A DNA stretch of 64,000 nucleotides from Bin55 sp965199895 (GTDB taxonomy: Bacteria > Pseudomonadota > Gammaproteobacteria > Pseudomonadales > Azotimanducaceae), in the NCBI GenBank assembly GCA_965199895.1, contig CBDATJ010000016.1:62001-126000 (forward strand). Reading direction: 5' to 3'. The first letter of the stretch is position 1, and each line of letters begins with the position of its first letter. A program made the position numbers and the translations under genes. Below are positions 18,457 to 27,563 of this stretch, piece by piece. Under the pieces are notes generated by a model, which was not told the origin of the DNA, ran no database searches, and was given only the letters and a program-made list of their open reading frames with translations.

Positions 18457-20379
18457 ATGGTGGATGAGACTGAAGGAACACTCAAGACAACCATAGATGT
18501 GATTGCCTTCAAGAGTGCGTTAGAGGCGATGCGTAGAAACAAGTCTGAAGGCAATACTATAGAGATCGAGAGGGCCCTGAACCTAGTGGTTCAAGGCATC
18601 AGATCTGCACCTCAGGGTACCATAGAACTCCTCTTGTCTACTGAGAATCTCTTGAGTGCGCTTCATGCCGGAGTGATTGAATCTAATCAGGGAACCATGG
18701 AGTTACTTGAGGAAGTGATCGCGTTTTTGGAGACCCACTCTCATCAAGACGATGAAGAAATCTCAAAGGATCGAATCGATGAGTTGCTTGAACGACTGGA
18801 CTATGTTGCCTCGGGTGGTCTGGATGAAGAAGTCCCGAGGTTCAAAGAGAAATTTGTGGCCGTTCCACCTGAACCCGATCTACCAGAATTTCCCGTCTCT
18901 ATGCCAACTGGGTTTGAAGACCCCTACCTAGTAGACAAAATCGAGCGATTAAGCAGCCTCAATCGACGCAGTCAAGTGTTCATGGACGAACCTAATTCAA
19001 ACAAAGAGTTCTTGAAGCTGCTAAGGTCTTATGCTGAAGAATCCAAACCACTCCTAGATCGGTTTGATTCTGAACTCTACGTAGATATTCAAGAGTGGTT
19101 GAAAGACCTCATTGAATCTGTCGTTGCAGAAGTAGGCGGCGAAGAACCCACTCAGTCTCTTCGAGTGAAAATAAACTCCAAGCGTGGTTCACTCTACAAG
19201 AGCACATCGATCGCGCTTGGTCTACGGATTCAATCATTATTGAGAGCTCTGCTTCATCTTAAGCCCACAGAAGAATCTGTGGATTTAACCGTTAAGGTTG
19301 AACAGGGAGAGAATTTTGTCCTGAACCTACAAGTTCTTGGCTTATCGTTTCGCTCAGACGAGATTGAACAAGCCAACACACAAATATCCTGCGAAGCAAG
19401 ACTGAGTCAACACTTCAGCTTGAATACTGAGTTTCCAAAACCTGAACATTCACCCATAGAAAATCTTCTATTAGCAACGAGAAACTTAAGATCGGATTGC
19501 AGACTGATGGGCGGTTCGTTCGATTTAGAGTCCAATGAAGAAGGGGTCATAGATTTTCGTTTATGTGTCCCTTCCCATTCCCGATTGATACAAGTTCTAC
19601 CCGTTGATTTGAATGGTGATTGGTACTACCTCGAGACTCACCACATTTGCGCTCTCAACCGGACTACTGACCTAGAGTGGGATGCACCCAAACGCAATGT
19701 TGTGTTCCAAGATAAACACTATCGCCATGTATCGTTGGCCACAGAATCAAGTCGCAGACTCCGTCCATTCACTTGTTTGATCGCATTAGATGGTGAACGA
19801 CTTGCGTTTAATATGAATGGAATTGGTGATGTAGAAATCCTAGCGCTGAGACCCGCTGCTTCCCAAATCACTCTGGGTCATCGAGTGACATCCCACCTCA
19901 ACGCAGGCCTATTGATTGACCCTCGTTCACTAGTAGATGCCAACCGTCGTCCCGTATTCAAGCCTCACATCACTGATGCAGAAACTATCCGAGGATTGTT
20001 CTGGGGGGTATCGGAGGTTCTAATAGACAAAGTTCTTCGAGTGTTCGACGAACACACAACGGACTATCGAACCACAACTTCACGTGCTGATACCCTCAGA
20101 GAGTTCCAGGAATGTCGACCGACTATCCTTTGTCTACAGGATTCCCCAGGGATGCTTGATGGTCTCGACTCACTCGTTAGAGTATCCACTGAAGTCGATT
20201 TGACTGGAGTACAAATCTTGGTGTTCACCGACCAGAAATGCGACCTTAAGGATGTCTACTCACTTGAGACTGTGGACTACGGTTACTACTCACCCTATGT
20301 GCAATTTGCAGATCTCAAGGAGTTTCTTTGTAGATCCCCAAATTCTTCAGAATCCGACGCGGTATCAATGCTCGATTGA
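18457..20379 (+). CDS. Degenerate CheA/ChpA-like protein (pseudo histidine kinase)
   Basis: This 640-residue protein keeps the domain order of a ChpA/PilL-type kinase but seems to have lost its catalytic residues. Residues about 9-96 resemble an HPt domain (STENLLSALHAGVIES matches the ENLL helix), yet no histidine stands at the phosphorylation site (region ALNLVVQGIRSA). Residues about 230-375 resemble a CheA ATPase: N-box replaced by SLLRALLHLKP, G1 box DDGxGID replaced by LGLSFRSD, then LMGGSFDLES. Residues about 375-495 are CheW-like. Residues about 510-625 resemble a receiver whose acidic pair is GV, whose phospho-Asp position is Gln in ILCLQ, and whose Lys is Ser in YYSPY. ATG at 18457 follows GAGAG. 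Its 3' end overlaps metF. Confidence 0.75.
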   Translation: MVDETEGTLKTTIDVIAFKSALEAMRRNKSEGNTIEIERALNLVVQGIRSAPQGTIELLLSTENLLSALHAGVIESNQGTMELLEEVIAFLETHSHQDDEEISKDRIDELLERLDYVASGGLDEEVPRFKEKFVAVPPEPDLPEFPVSMPTGFEDPYLVDKIERLSSLNRRSQVFMDEPNSNKEFLKLLRSYAEESKPLLDRFDSELYVDIQEWLKDLIESVVAEVGGEEPTQSLRVKINSKRGSLYKSTSIALGLRIQSLLRALLHLKPTEESVDLTVKVEQGENFVLNLQVLGLSFRSDEIEQANTQISCEARLSQHFSLNTEFPKPEHSPIENLLLATRNLRSDCRLMGGSFDLESNEEGVIDFRLCVPSHSRLIQVLPVDLNGDWYYLETHHICALNRTTDLEWDAPKRNVVFQDKHYRHVSLATESSRRLRPFTCLIALDGERLAFNMNGIGDVEILALRPAASQITLGHRVTSHLNAGLLIDPRSLVDANRRPVFKPHITDAETIRGLFWGVSEVLIDKVLRVFDEHTTDYRTTTSRADTLREFQECRPTILCLQDSPGMLDGLDSLVRVSTEVDLTGVQILVFTDQKCDLKDVYSLETVDYGYYSPYVQFADLKEFLCRSPNSSESDAVSMLD

Positions 20380-21154
20380 GTGTATAAATGTGAAAACCTG
20401 GTGCACCCTCAGCCATAAGCCTGGAGCACAACGCAGTGACTACATCAACACCAAAGTTTTCCAATGACTCTTTGTCGGTGCGATAATCGTACATCCTTCG
20501 TTCAATCCATCTTGGAATTTCAGCTCCACAGTTGCGTGAAAACTGAACTAATTGTGTGTAGTTGTAAATCGGCATGATGCCGGGAAAGATGGGAACCTTG
20601 ATCCCTATTCGTCGACATGCGTCTACAAAGTACCCATAAGCATCAACGTTGTAGAAATACTGGGTAATACATGCACTAGCACCAGCAGAAACTTTTTGAT
20701 GTAGGTAATCGAGGTCTTTGTTGGTATCGAGTGCATCTGGGTGAACTTCCGGATACGCTGCTACAAAAAGCTCGAGGTCATTCCCACAGTGCTTCCGAAC
20801 TAATGCAACGAGTTCGTTGGCATGATGCGTACTAGAAACCATTGAACCTGAAGGGATATCTCCCCGCAAAACGACTAATCCCTTCACGCCAATGTTTAAA
20901 AAACTCTTGACCATCTCAACCATTTCTTGCTCAGATTCCTCTCCCCACGAAAGGTGGGGAAAAGTTGTCAATCCTTGACCCAATAGATCCTTTACCGTTC
21001 GTTCAGTCCGATGCTTGGTAGAACCTCCAGCACCGTAGGTGACCGAAAAGAAGTCGGGGTTGGTTTGGTTTAGTCGATCAGCCGCACGCAGTAATTTGCT
21101 ATTGGGCTGGTTGGCGTTGAGCGGAAAAAACTCAAAACTAAGCCGAAATGTCAA
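20315..21154 (-). CDS. metF: Methylenetetrahydrofolate reductase MetF
   Basis: The 279-residue TIM-barrel flavoprotein shows the MetF features: LSFEFFPL at the N-terminus, DFFSVTYGAGGST, VLRGDIPSG, CITQYFYNVDAYGYFVDACRR and FPGIMPIYNY. It reduces 5,10-methylene-THF to 5-methyl-THF for methionine synthesis. The start is TTG at 21154; an in-frame TGA a few codons upstream leaves no other option. It follows metK by 32 bases on the same strand. Its last 65 bases overlap the end of the convergent CheA-like gene. Confidence 0.95.
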   Translation of the reverse strand: MTFRLSFEFFPLNANQPNSKLLRAADRLNQTNPDFFSVTYGAGGSTKHRTERTVKDLLGQGLTTFPHLSWGEESEQEMVEMVKSFLNIGVKGLVVLRGDIPSGSMVSSTHHANELVALVRKHCGNDLELFVAAYPEVHPDALDTNKDLDYLHQKVSAGASACITQYFYNVDAYGYFVDACRRIGIKVPIFPGIMPIYNYTQLVQFSRNCGAEIPRWIERRMYDYRTDKESLENFGVDVVTALCSRLMAEGAPGFHIYTLNRALIPRRILKNLGIYKETP

Positions 21155-21186
21155 GAGAGTCGTCGACGCACTAGCTTGCTCTCAGC

Positions 21187-22341
21187 TTAGTGTGCCAGCT
21201 CCTGCTTTTTGTCTAGAGCTTCCCAGGTAAACTCTTTTTCGGTTCGACCAAAGTGTCCAAATGCTGCCGTTGCTTGATAAATCGGTCGCTTCAAATTCAA
21301 TTCATCGATCAAGCCTTTCGGTCTCAAGTCAAAGTTCGCTTGGATTCGATTGACGATCTCTACATTTGATATCGAATTGGTACCAAAGGTATTCACTGAT
21401 ATAGAAGTCGGCTCAGCGACACCAATCGCATAGCTCACTTGAACTTCACAACGAGTGGCTAGTTTTGCTGCCACAACATTCTTCGCAACATGACGTACTG
21501 CGTACGCTGCAGATCGATCGACCTTGGATGGATCCTTACCTGAAAACGCACCCCCTCCGTGGTGAGCCATCCCACCATAGGTGTCGACAATAATCTTGCG
21601 CCCGGTTAGTCCGCAATCCCCCGCAGGACCACCAATCTCAAATCGTCCGGTTGGGTTAATGTGCCACTTGGTATCGAAATCAATCCAGTGAGTAGGAAGT
21701 ACTCTCTTAATGATTTCTTCCATCACCGCTTCGGTGATCTGAGATTGAGGGATACCCGGTTGGTGTTGTGTTGAGAACACAACCGTACTCACACCAGTAG
21801 GAACACCGTCGGTATATTGGAAAGTGAGTTGACACTTTGCATCGGGAAGCAGGAACGGGACTGTGCTATTGCGAACTTCGGCTTGACGCATCATCAATCT
21901 CTGTGAGTACATGATGGGAGCAGGCATGTAGGTGTCCGTCTCATTGGTGGCATACCCAAACATCATGCCTTGATCACCCGCACCTTGTTCGTGATCGGAG
22001 TCTTCGTCTACGCCTACAGCGATGTCCGTGGATTGAGCACCGAGACGGTTGATCACCACACACTGTTCAGGATCCATTCCTTGTGCTTCACTGGTGTAAC
22101 CCGTAGATCGAACAACCTCCCTAGCAATCTGGTCTACATCAACACCCAGATCTTTTGCAGCGGGTCGGGTCTCACCAGCTAGAACGATAATTCCAGACTT
22201 GATTAGAGTCTCACACGCAACTCGGGATTCCGGATTCTTAGCTATCATTGCGTCGAGAATCGCATCTGAGATACGATCTGCCAACTTGTCGGGATGTCCG
22301 TTGGACACCGACTCGGATGTAAAAACGTCGTATTGGCTCAT
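21187..22341 (-). CDS. metK: S-adenosylmethionine synthase
   Basis: The 384-residue protein has the MetK signatures: FTSESVSNGHPDKLADRISD at the N-terminus, GAGDQGMMFGYA near residue 120, and GGGAFSGKDPSKVDRSAAY near residue 262. It makes SAM from methionine and ATP in the cytoplasm. Start is ATG at 22341. It is followed by metF, giving a short methionine/SAM operon divergent from tkt. A small reading frame with a good ribosome site lies directly upstream. Confidence 0.98.
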   Translation of the reverse strand: MSQYDVFTSESVSNGHPDKLADRISDAILDAMIAKNPESRVACETLIKSGIIVLAGETRPAAKDLGVDVDQIAREVVRSTGYTSEAQGMDPEQCVVINRLGAQSTDIAVGVDEDSDHEQGAGDQGMMFGYATNETDTYMPAPIMYSQRLMMRQAEVRNSTVPFLLPDAKCQLTFQYTDGVPTGVSTVVFSTQHQPGIPQSQITEAVMEEIIKRVLPTHWIDFDTKWHINPTGRFEIGGPAGDCGLTGRKIIVDTYGGMAHHGGGAFSGKDPSKVDRSAAYAVRHVAKNVVAAKLATRCEVQVSYAIGVAEPTSISVNTFGTNSISNVEIVNRIQANFDLRPKGLIDELNLKRPIYQATAAFGHFGRTEKEFTWEALDKKQELAH

Positions 22342-22384
22342 GAATATTCAAAAAAATAGTCGTTCATTCTAATTTCAAGTACGA

Positions 22385-22462
22385 TTAGATGGCTGGTTGC
22401 ACAGGTGCCCAACGCACGAAATCCGCTAATTTCTCGTTACAAAATTTTTCAAACAACTCCAT
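22385..22462 (-). CDS. Possible 25-residue leader ORF upstream of metK
   Basis: An ATG at 22462 opens a 25-codon frame that stops 43 bases before the metK ATG. An AGGGG lies about six bases upstream of the ATG, a better ribosome site than many real genes here. The peptide begins MELFEKFCNEK and ends APVQPAI; it matches nothing I recognise. Within it the RNA can fold GUU-GCA against UGC-AAC. It could be a leader peptide for metK, or chance. No known SAM or SAH riboswitch motif was seen. Confidence 0.3.
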   Translation of the reverse strand: MELFEKFCNEKLADFVRWAPVQPAI

Positions 22463-22486
22463 GAACACCCCTAATTTCAGTACCAC

Positions 22487-24475
22487 ATGACCTCAGCCAA
22501 CGATCGAGCTAATGCGATTCGTGCACTAGCAATGGATGCGGTTCAACAAGCAAATTCGGGACATCCAGGGGCACCCATGGGATTAGCTGATGTCGCTCAG
22601 GTACTGTGGGGTGAGTGCCTACGATTTAACCCAAACAACCCAAACTGGGCAAATCGTGATCGGGTGGTTCTTTCTAATGGTCATGCTTCAATGTTGTTGT
22701 ATGCGGTGTTATATCTAACTGGATATGAGCTTTCTCTCGAAGACATTAAGAATTTTCGTCAGCTACATGCCAAGGCTGCGGGTCATCCAGAATATGGAGA
22801 GTGTCCGGGTGTAGAAACAACCACTGGACCCCTAGGTCAAGGTTTGGCTAATGCAGTGGGAATGGCTCTTGCTGAAAAACGACTCGCGTATGAATTCAAC
22901 CAAGATAGTCATGAAATTGTCGATCACAAAACCTGGGTCATAGTGGGGGATGGATGCCTTATGGAGGGTATTTCTCATGAAGCTGCTTCTTTTGCAGGAA
23001 CCATGCAACTGGGCAAACTGATCGCCATCTATGACAACAATGGTATTTCGATTGATGGTCCTACCGATGCTTGGTTCACCGAAGACGTTGTCGGTAGATT
23101 TCGCGCATATGGGTGGCGGGTGATACCCCATGTCGATGGTCATGACCCCCATGAGATCCGGAGAGCGTTCGAAGAAGCAACGTCGGAATGTTCTAAGCCC
23201 ACCCTCATCGATTGCAGAACGACTATAGGTTACGGCGCACCTACCCAAGCGGGTACGGAAAAAGCGCATGGCTCTCCGCTCGGTGCAGAAGAAATTTCAG
23301 GTACTCGCCGTGCGTTGGATTGGAAACACGAACCTTTTGTGATTCCCGAACACATACGCCAAGATTGGGATATGCAAGAGTCCGGTGCACAATGGGAGTC
23401 AAGTTGGATTTCTGATTTTGAAACTTACTCAAGAGCCTTTCCACAACTAGCAGAAGAGTTTGAACGCAGAACACACGGAACTCTCCCTTGCCGCCTAGAA
23501 CAAACATTAGTTGAACGTTTGGATCAGGTTTCCAATGAACCGAACCCTGTAGCTACTCGAAAAGCATCTGGCAATTGCCTCGATGCGATAGGCCCAATAG
23601 TTCCCGAACTCATTGGTGGTTCAGCTGATTTAAGTGGTTCAAACAATACCGAATGGAAGGGTTCTTCCAAGATCCAAAATGGGGGCCGTTATGTGAACTT
23701 CGGAGTCAGAGAGTTCGGAATGACTGCTATCGCAAATGGACTAGCACTCCATGGTGGGTTCATCCCCTACACCGGGACATTTTTGGTGTTCATGGAATAT
23801 GCACGTAATGCAGCTCGACTCGCTGCTCTCATGGGCATCAGACAGATTCTAGTTTACACCCATGATTCAGTAGGTTTAGGAGAAGATGGACCCACCCATC
23901 AGCCTATCGAACAACTGACTAACCTCCGTACCACTCCCAATCTATCGGTATGGCGACCCTGCGACGAAGCTGAAACGATTGTTGCTTGGCGTTCAGCACT
24001 GCAACGAGATAACGGTCCTACAGCCCTGATCCTGAGTCGCCAAAGTACACCACCTCAAGAGCGGACAAAAGATCAAATCCAGACGATTTCCATGGGTGGA
24101 TATATCTTGAGGAAAGAAAAGACAGAGTTGGATCTCACATTCATCAGTACAGGATCTGAAGTGGGGGTTGCTAGAGACGCAGCGTCTCAGTTAGAAGAGG
24201 AAGGTTTGGGTGTGCGGGTGGTTTCTATGCCATCAGTTGACACATTTCTACAGCAGAGTCAGTCTTATCAAGACACCGTGTTACCTCCCGAAATCAAAGC
24301 TAGAGTAGCGGTAGAAGCAGCTCATCCAGACTATTGGCATAAATTCGTGGGCTTAGATGGAGCGGTCGTTGGAATTGATCGGTTTGGAGTCTCATCACCC
24401 GGAGACATCGCAATGCATCACCTGGGGATCCATGCGGATGCCGTAGTTGCAACAGCACGAACCGTCTTGGACTAG
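22487..24475 (+). CDS. tkt: Transketolase
   Basis: The 662-residue enzyme has the ANSGHPGAPMG start, the thiamine diphosphate motif GDGCLMEGISHEAA through YDNNGISIDG (about residues 154-188), and the pyrimidine-domain FVNFGVREFGM-like stretch (VNFGVREFGMTAIANG). It transfers two-carbon units in the pentose phosphate or Calvin cycle. Start is ATG at 22487. It lies 11 bases before pgk, as in the pseudomonad tkt-epd-pgk order but without epd. Confidence 0.97.
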   Translation: MTSANDRANAIRALAMDAVQQANSGHPGAPMGLADVAQVLWGECLRFNPNNPNWANRDRVVLSNGHASMLLYAVLYLTGYELSLEDIKNFRQLHAKAAGHPEYGECPGVETTTGPLGQGLANAVGMALAEKRLAYEFNQDSHEIVDHKTWVIVGDGCLMEGISHEAASFAGTMQLGKLIAIYDNNGISIDGPTDAWFTEDVVGRFRAYGWRVIPHVDGHDPHEIRRAFEEATSECSKPTLIDCRTTIGYGAPTQAGTEKAHGSPLGAEEISGTRRALDWKHEPFVIPEHIRQDWDMQESGAQWESSWISDFETYSRAFPQLAEEFERRTHGTLPCRLEQTLVERLDQVSNEPNPVATRKASGNCLDAIGPIVPELIGGSADLSGSNNTEWKGSSKIQNGGRYVNFGVREFGMTAIANGLALHGGFIPYTGTFLVFMEYARNAARLAALMGIRQILVYTHDSVGLGEDGPTHQPIEQLTNLRTTPNLSVWRPCDEAETIVAWRSALQRDNGPTALILSRQSTPPQERTKDQIQTISMGGYILRKEKTELDLTFISTGSEVGVARDAASQLEEEGLGVRVVSMPSVDTFLQQSQSYQDTVLPPEIKARVAVEAAHPDYWHKFVGLDGAVVGIDRFGVSSPGDIAMHHLGIHADAVVATARTVLD

Positions 24476-24486
24476 TCGTTTCTTCA

Positions 24487-25653
24487 ATGAAATTGCTCAG
24501 CCAACTCAATATCTCAAACCGACGAGTCGTGATTCGTGCTGATCTAAACGTTCCCATCCACAATGGACAGATTACCAACGACGAACGTATCCGTGCGGCT
24601 ATTCCATGTATTCAACATTGCTTAGCTGAAAATGCAGAAGTGGTTCTCATCTCACATTTGGGAAGACCGAAAGGAAAACGTGACCCTCAGTATTCCCTTA
24701 AACCACTGGTCTCAAGACTCGAACACCTACTTAACAGACCGGTGCAGTTTGTTGAAGACTGGCGGTCAGATTCCTTCATCAAAACCACCCAAGATACACG
24801 AACTCCCGGTAACGTTTCACTTTGCGAAAACCTTAGGTTTGAGCCTGAAGAAGAGCTCAATGACCCTAACTTTGGCAAACAATTAGCCTCTATCGGTGAC
24901 GTGTACGTCATGGAAGCATTTGGTACCGCACATCGTGCACACGCTTCTACCTATCACGCCATCAAGCTTGCCGAAATCTCTTGCGCAGGCCCGCTGTTGA
25001 CCAAAGAAATCGATACTCTCACAAAGGTATTGAACGAACCCAATAGACCTCTCGTAACCGTGATCGGAGGCAAAAAAGTAGCCGGCAAATTAGAGATTCT
25101 TCAAAGATTGTCCCGTTTGTCTGACCGTACCTTGATCGGTGGTGGAATGGCTAATACATTTCTGCAGTCACAAGGTATTGACATAGGAAGCTCTAGGGTC
25201 GAAAATGAATTGTCAGAGATTGCGGGATCAATCGTTTCGAGTTCAAACGCTGAACTCCCCGTAGATGCGATTTGTTGCAAGCAAATTGACCCAAGTGAAG
25301 CCGGTATTCATCGTTTGCTAGATGAAATTCAACCGGAGGATCTGATAGTCGATATTGGACCTGAAACTGCTCGACGATACGCTGAGGAAATCAATAACGC
25401 GGGAACCGTGATTTGGAATGGTCCGATGGGTGTATTTGAAATTGATCAATTCGGCGAGGGAACAAGAGAGGTATTACACGCCATCAATTCAACCGAAGCA
25501 TTCACCCTAGCAGGAGGGGGAGATTCCATAGCAGCGATCCAGAAGTACACAGAGAATCCCAACGTCGATTACATCTCAACAGGGGGAGGAGCATTTTTGG
25601 AGTTTGCGCAAGGACTTGAACTCCCCGCACTGGAAGCTTTAAGAGTTAACTGA
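24487..25653 (+). CDS. pgk: Phosphoglycerate kinase
   Basis: The 388-residue enzyme contains VVIRADLNVPIHNGQITND at the N-terminus, ISHLGRPKG, the VTVIGGKKVAGKLEIL hinge and the C-terminal TLAGGGDSIAAI nucleotide loop. It swaps phosphate between 1,3-bisphosphoglycerate and ADP in glycolysis/gluconeogenesis. Start is ATG at 24487. The gene converges on rpiA with only six bases between stops. No fructose-bisphosphate aldolase or pyruvate kinase gene follows, unlike many relatives. Confidence 0.98.
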   Translation: MKLLSQLNISNRRVVIRADLNVPIHNGQITNDERIRAAIPCIQHCLAENAEVVLISHLGRPKGKRDPQYSLKPLVSRLEHLLNRPVQFVEDWRSDSFIKTTQDTRTPGNVSLCENLRFEPEEELNDPNFGKQLASIGDVYVMEAFGTAHRAHASTYHAIKLAEISCAGPLLTKEIDTLTKVLNEPNRPLVTVIGGKKVAGKLEILQRLSRLSDRTLIGGGMANTFLQSQGIDIGSSRVENELSEIAGSIVSSSNAELPVDAICCKQIDPSEAGIHRLLDEIQPEDLIVDIGPETARRYAEEINNAGTVIWNGPMGVFEIDQFGEGTREVLHAINSTEAFTLAGGGDSIAAIQKYTENPNVDYISTGGGAFLEFAQGLELPALEALRVN

Positions 25654-25659
25654 AATTCT

Positions 25660-26349
25660 CTAACACGCAGATTCGTCTGCTCGCACCTTGTGTTCGACCG
25701 TTCCGTTCGTTCTAGATACAAATAACTCATGTGGTTTATGGATCGCAAATATCCCAATTGTCACCACACCCGGGATGGAATTGACTACTCGTTCGACTCT
25801 TTCGGGATCATCTATGGGCATAGAAGCTACGTCGATGATCGCATTTCCGTTATCTGTCAGCCCCGAACGAACAGTTGGACTACCACCCATAGACTGTAGA
25901 GTCTGTGCAACTATTGCTTGTGCTGCAGGAATGACTTCGACTGGCAAAGGGAATGAACCCAATCTTTCCACTACTTTACTCTCGTCGACAATGCAAACAA
26001 ATCTGTGCGACATGGAGGCAACAATCTTTTCTTGAGTGAGTGCACCACCCCCTCCTTTAATTAGTGCAAAGGAGGGATCAACTTCGTCCGCGCCGTCGAT
26101 ATAGAGTGCCACACTGGAAACTTGTGAAGTATCCAGTACTTGATAACCCTTGTCTTTGAGACGTTTCGTGGACTCTATCGAACTCGAAACCATCTTGATA
26201 TCTGTCGAGACAACCATAGGTAGCAACTCTATGAGTTGATTCACCGTTGAACCTGTCCCCATTCCAAGTATGTCTCCTGGACTCAAACGTAAGAGGCTTG
26301 AGTCCAATGCCGCTTGAGCAACTTTTCGTTTTAAGTTGTTTTGATCCAA
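25660..26349 (-). CDS. rpiA: Ribose-5-phosphate isomerase A
   Basis: The 229-residue protein matches RpiA: MGTGSTVNQLIELL (about residues 30-43, phosphate loop), YIDGADEVDPSFALIKGGGGALTQEKIVA (about 85-113, acid base region) and VEVIPAA. It interconverts ribose-5- and ribulose-5-phosphate. The start is TTG at 26349; the N-terminal length agrees with E. coli RpiA. It is convergent with pgk and functionally linked to the neighbouring tkt. Confidence 0.95.
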   Translation of the reverse strand: MDQNNLKRKVAQAALDSSLLRLSPGDILGMGTGSTVNQLIELLPMVVSTDIKMVSSSIESTKRLKDKGYQVLDTSQVSSVALYIDGADEVDPSFALIKGGGGALTQEKIVASMSHRFVCIVDESKVVERLGSFPLPVEVIPAAQAIVAQTLQSMGGSPTVRSGLTDNGNAIIDVASMPIDDPERVERVVNSIPGVVTIGIFAIHKPHELFVSRTNGTVEHKVRADESAC

Positions 26350-26670
26350 TCGTTTGCTCTTGGTATTGTTCTGTATGAGTTCATCTCATCACTCTAGGCT
26401 GGGGTTTGCGCCATGATTGGTAGAGTGTCAATAGACAAATATTTCCCAAAAAGAGGATTGATTTTTATAAACTACGAAGAAGCTTCACCGATTCAAGTAT
26501 GGAGCGTAGGTTAGCCGTGATTCGGGATGAACACAGGTGCAAGTCACCCAGGATCGAATGATTGCACAAAGCTGTTGTCAAAGTGATACAGATGTGCCTT
26601 TCTTAATCGAGAAATTGAAAAAAATAAAAAAAGCAGACGATTAGCATACGCATCTTTAATGCAATACCTC
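26350..26670. other. 321-base gap between 5-FCL and rpiA
   Basis: No gene was recognised. The rpiA promoter should lie at the left end. An A-rich run near 26617-26633 reads as a T-rich run on the minus strand after the 5-FCL gene, but no strong stem precedes it. A short GGTG/CACC hairpin occurs at about 26537-26549. Nothing else is supported. Confidence 0.35.
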
Positions 26671-27294
26671 TTACCCTTTCGGTAGTTGCAACTGTTCACC
26701 CTTTTTGGTGAAAACATACCAACCCGCTTCAGTTACCACTGCGTCTAATCCTTGATCCCACGAGTATGTTTGAAATTCATCTGACTTCTGAAATTCGTGT
26801 GCAACCCCGATTAATGTGGGTCCAGAGCCCTGCGCGAATGCTCGATCATAGAACCCTCCTCCACGACCTAATCGTGCACCCGTCGAAGAAAATGCGACTA
26901 AGGGAACAACTGCTAAATCAGCATCTTTGACACTGATATGTTGCCCGGTTATGGGTTCTTGGATCCCAAACGAACTCGACCGAAGCTGCGAACCGGGTGA
27001 GATTTCCACAAATTGCATTGAACCATCTTCGACTACGGGCACACAGACACTACACCCGTTGTCCCATGCGTGTTTGATGAAGTCTCCAAGGCCAATTTCT
27101 TGTTCCTGACACAGATAACAAAACACAGTTTGGTTGACCTGTGTGCCCACTGTATTAATAAGGTGGGAGTTCACCTTTGCTGAATGAGATTTCACAGTGG
27201 AGTCTGAAAGTGCGCGTCGTCGGACACGCATTGACTGTCTAATAGCTGAGTTGCGAGAGCGATTTGCTGTGATAGTCGTGGTCCAATCGTGCAA
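26671..27294 (-). CDS. 5-formyltetrahydrofolate cyclo-ligase
   Basis: The 207-residue protein belongs to the 5-FCL/YgfA family: IRQSMRVRRRALS near the N-terminus, VPVVEDGSMQFVEI, and the C-terminal GARLGRGGGFYDRAFAQ with GVAHEFQ. It converts 5-formyl-THF to methenyl-THF with ATP. The start is uncertain: TTG at 27294 keeps the conserved IRQ helix, whereas the ATG at the MRVRRR position would cut it. The TTG lies three bases from the predicted 6S RNA 3' end, the same order seen in E. coli (ssrS-ygfA). Confidence 0.88.
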   Translation of the reverse strand: MHDWTTTITANRSRNSAIRQSMRVRRRALSDSTVKSHSAKVNSHLINTVGTQVNQTVFCYLCQEQEIGLGDFIKHAWDNGCSVCVPVVEDGSMQFVEISPGSQLRSSSFGIQEPITGQHISVKDADLAVVPLVAFSSTGARLGRGGGFYDRAFAQGSGPTLIGVAHEFQKSDEFQTYSWDQGLDAVVTEAGWYVFTKKGEQLQLPKG

Positions 27295-27296
27295 CG

Positions 27297-27475
27297 GTCC
27301 GGGATGAATACTGAAGGGCTAGACCCTGAACCGTAGGGGTTCAAGGGGGTGATCTAGGAAGGGCTTAGGCTTCCGGCTTAATGCGGCTTGCACACCAACC
27401 TTCCACAAAAATCTCCAAAATTTCTTCTAAACGGAACGGGACGAAAACCGACTTCAGAAGCCACCCCGGATTTAG
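27297..27475 (-). ncRNA. ssrS: 6S RNA (RNA polymerase regulator)
   Basis: The region lies between zapA and the 5-FCL gene on the same strand, the standard gammaproteobacterial site of 6S RNA. On the minus strand the two ends pair: CCGGG and CTGAAG near the 5' end match CTTCAG and CCCGG near the 3' end. The 3' half contains CACCCCCTTGAACC followed by GGTTCAGGGTCTAGCC, close to the E. coli 6S segment CACCTTGAACCAAGGGTTCAAGG. Length of about 179 bases agrees with E. coli (183). 6S RNA mimics an open promoter and binds sigma-70 polymerase. Ends are approximate. Confidence 0.85.
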
Positions 27476-27563
27476 AAATTATAAATTCACCACAGGGCAA
27501 ATCTCAGCAGAATGAGTCCCCTAGTGGTGTTGAATTGCAACCCCAAAGGACTCAAATACCGGG

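Noticed and set aside
21155..21186. SAH or SAM riboswitch between metK and metF
   Set aside because: The 32-base gap is too short to hold any known class.
26505..26570. Cobalamin-riboswitch-like string with GGTGCAAGTCACC
   Set aside because: Only the short hairpin resembles the B12 element; the conserved core and the closing helices are missing, and the neighbours (rpiA, 5-FCL) are not B12 genes.
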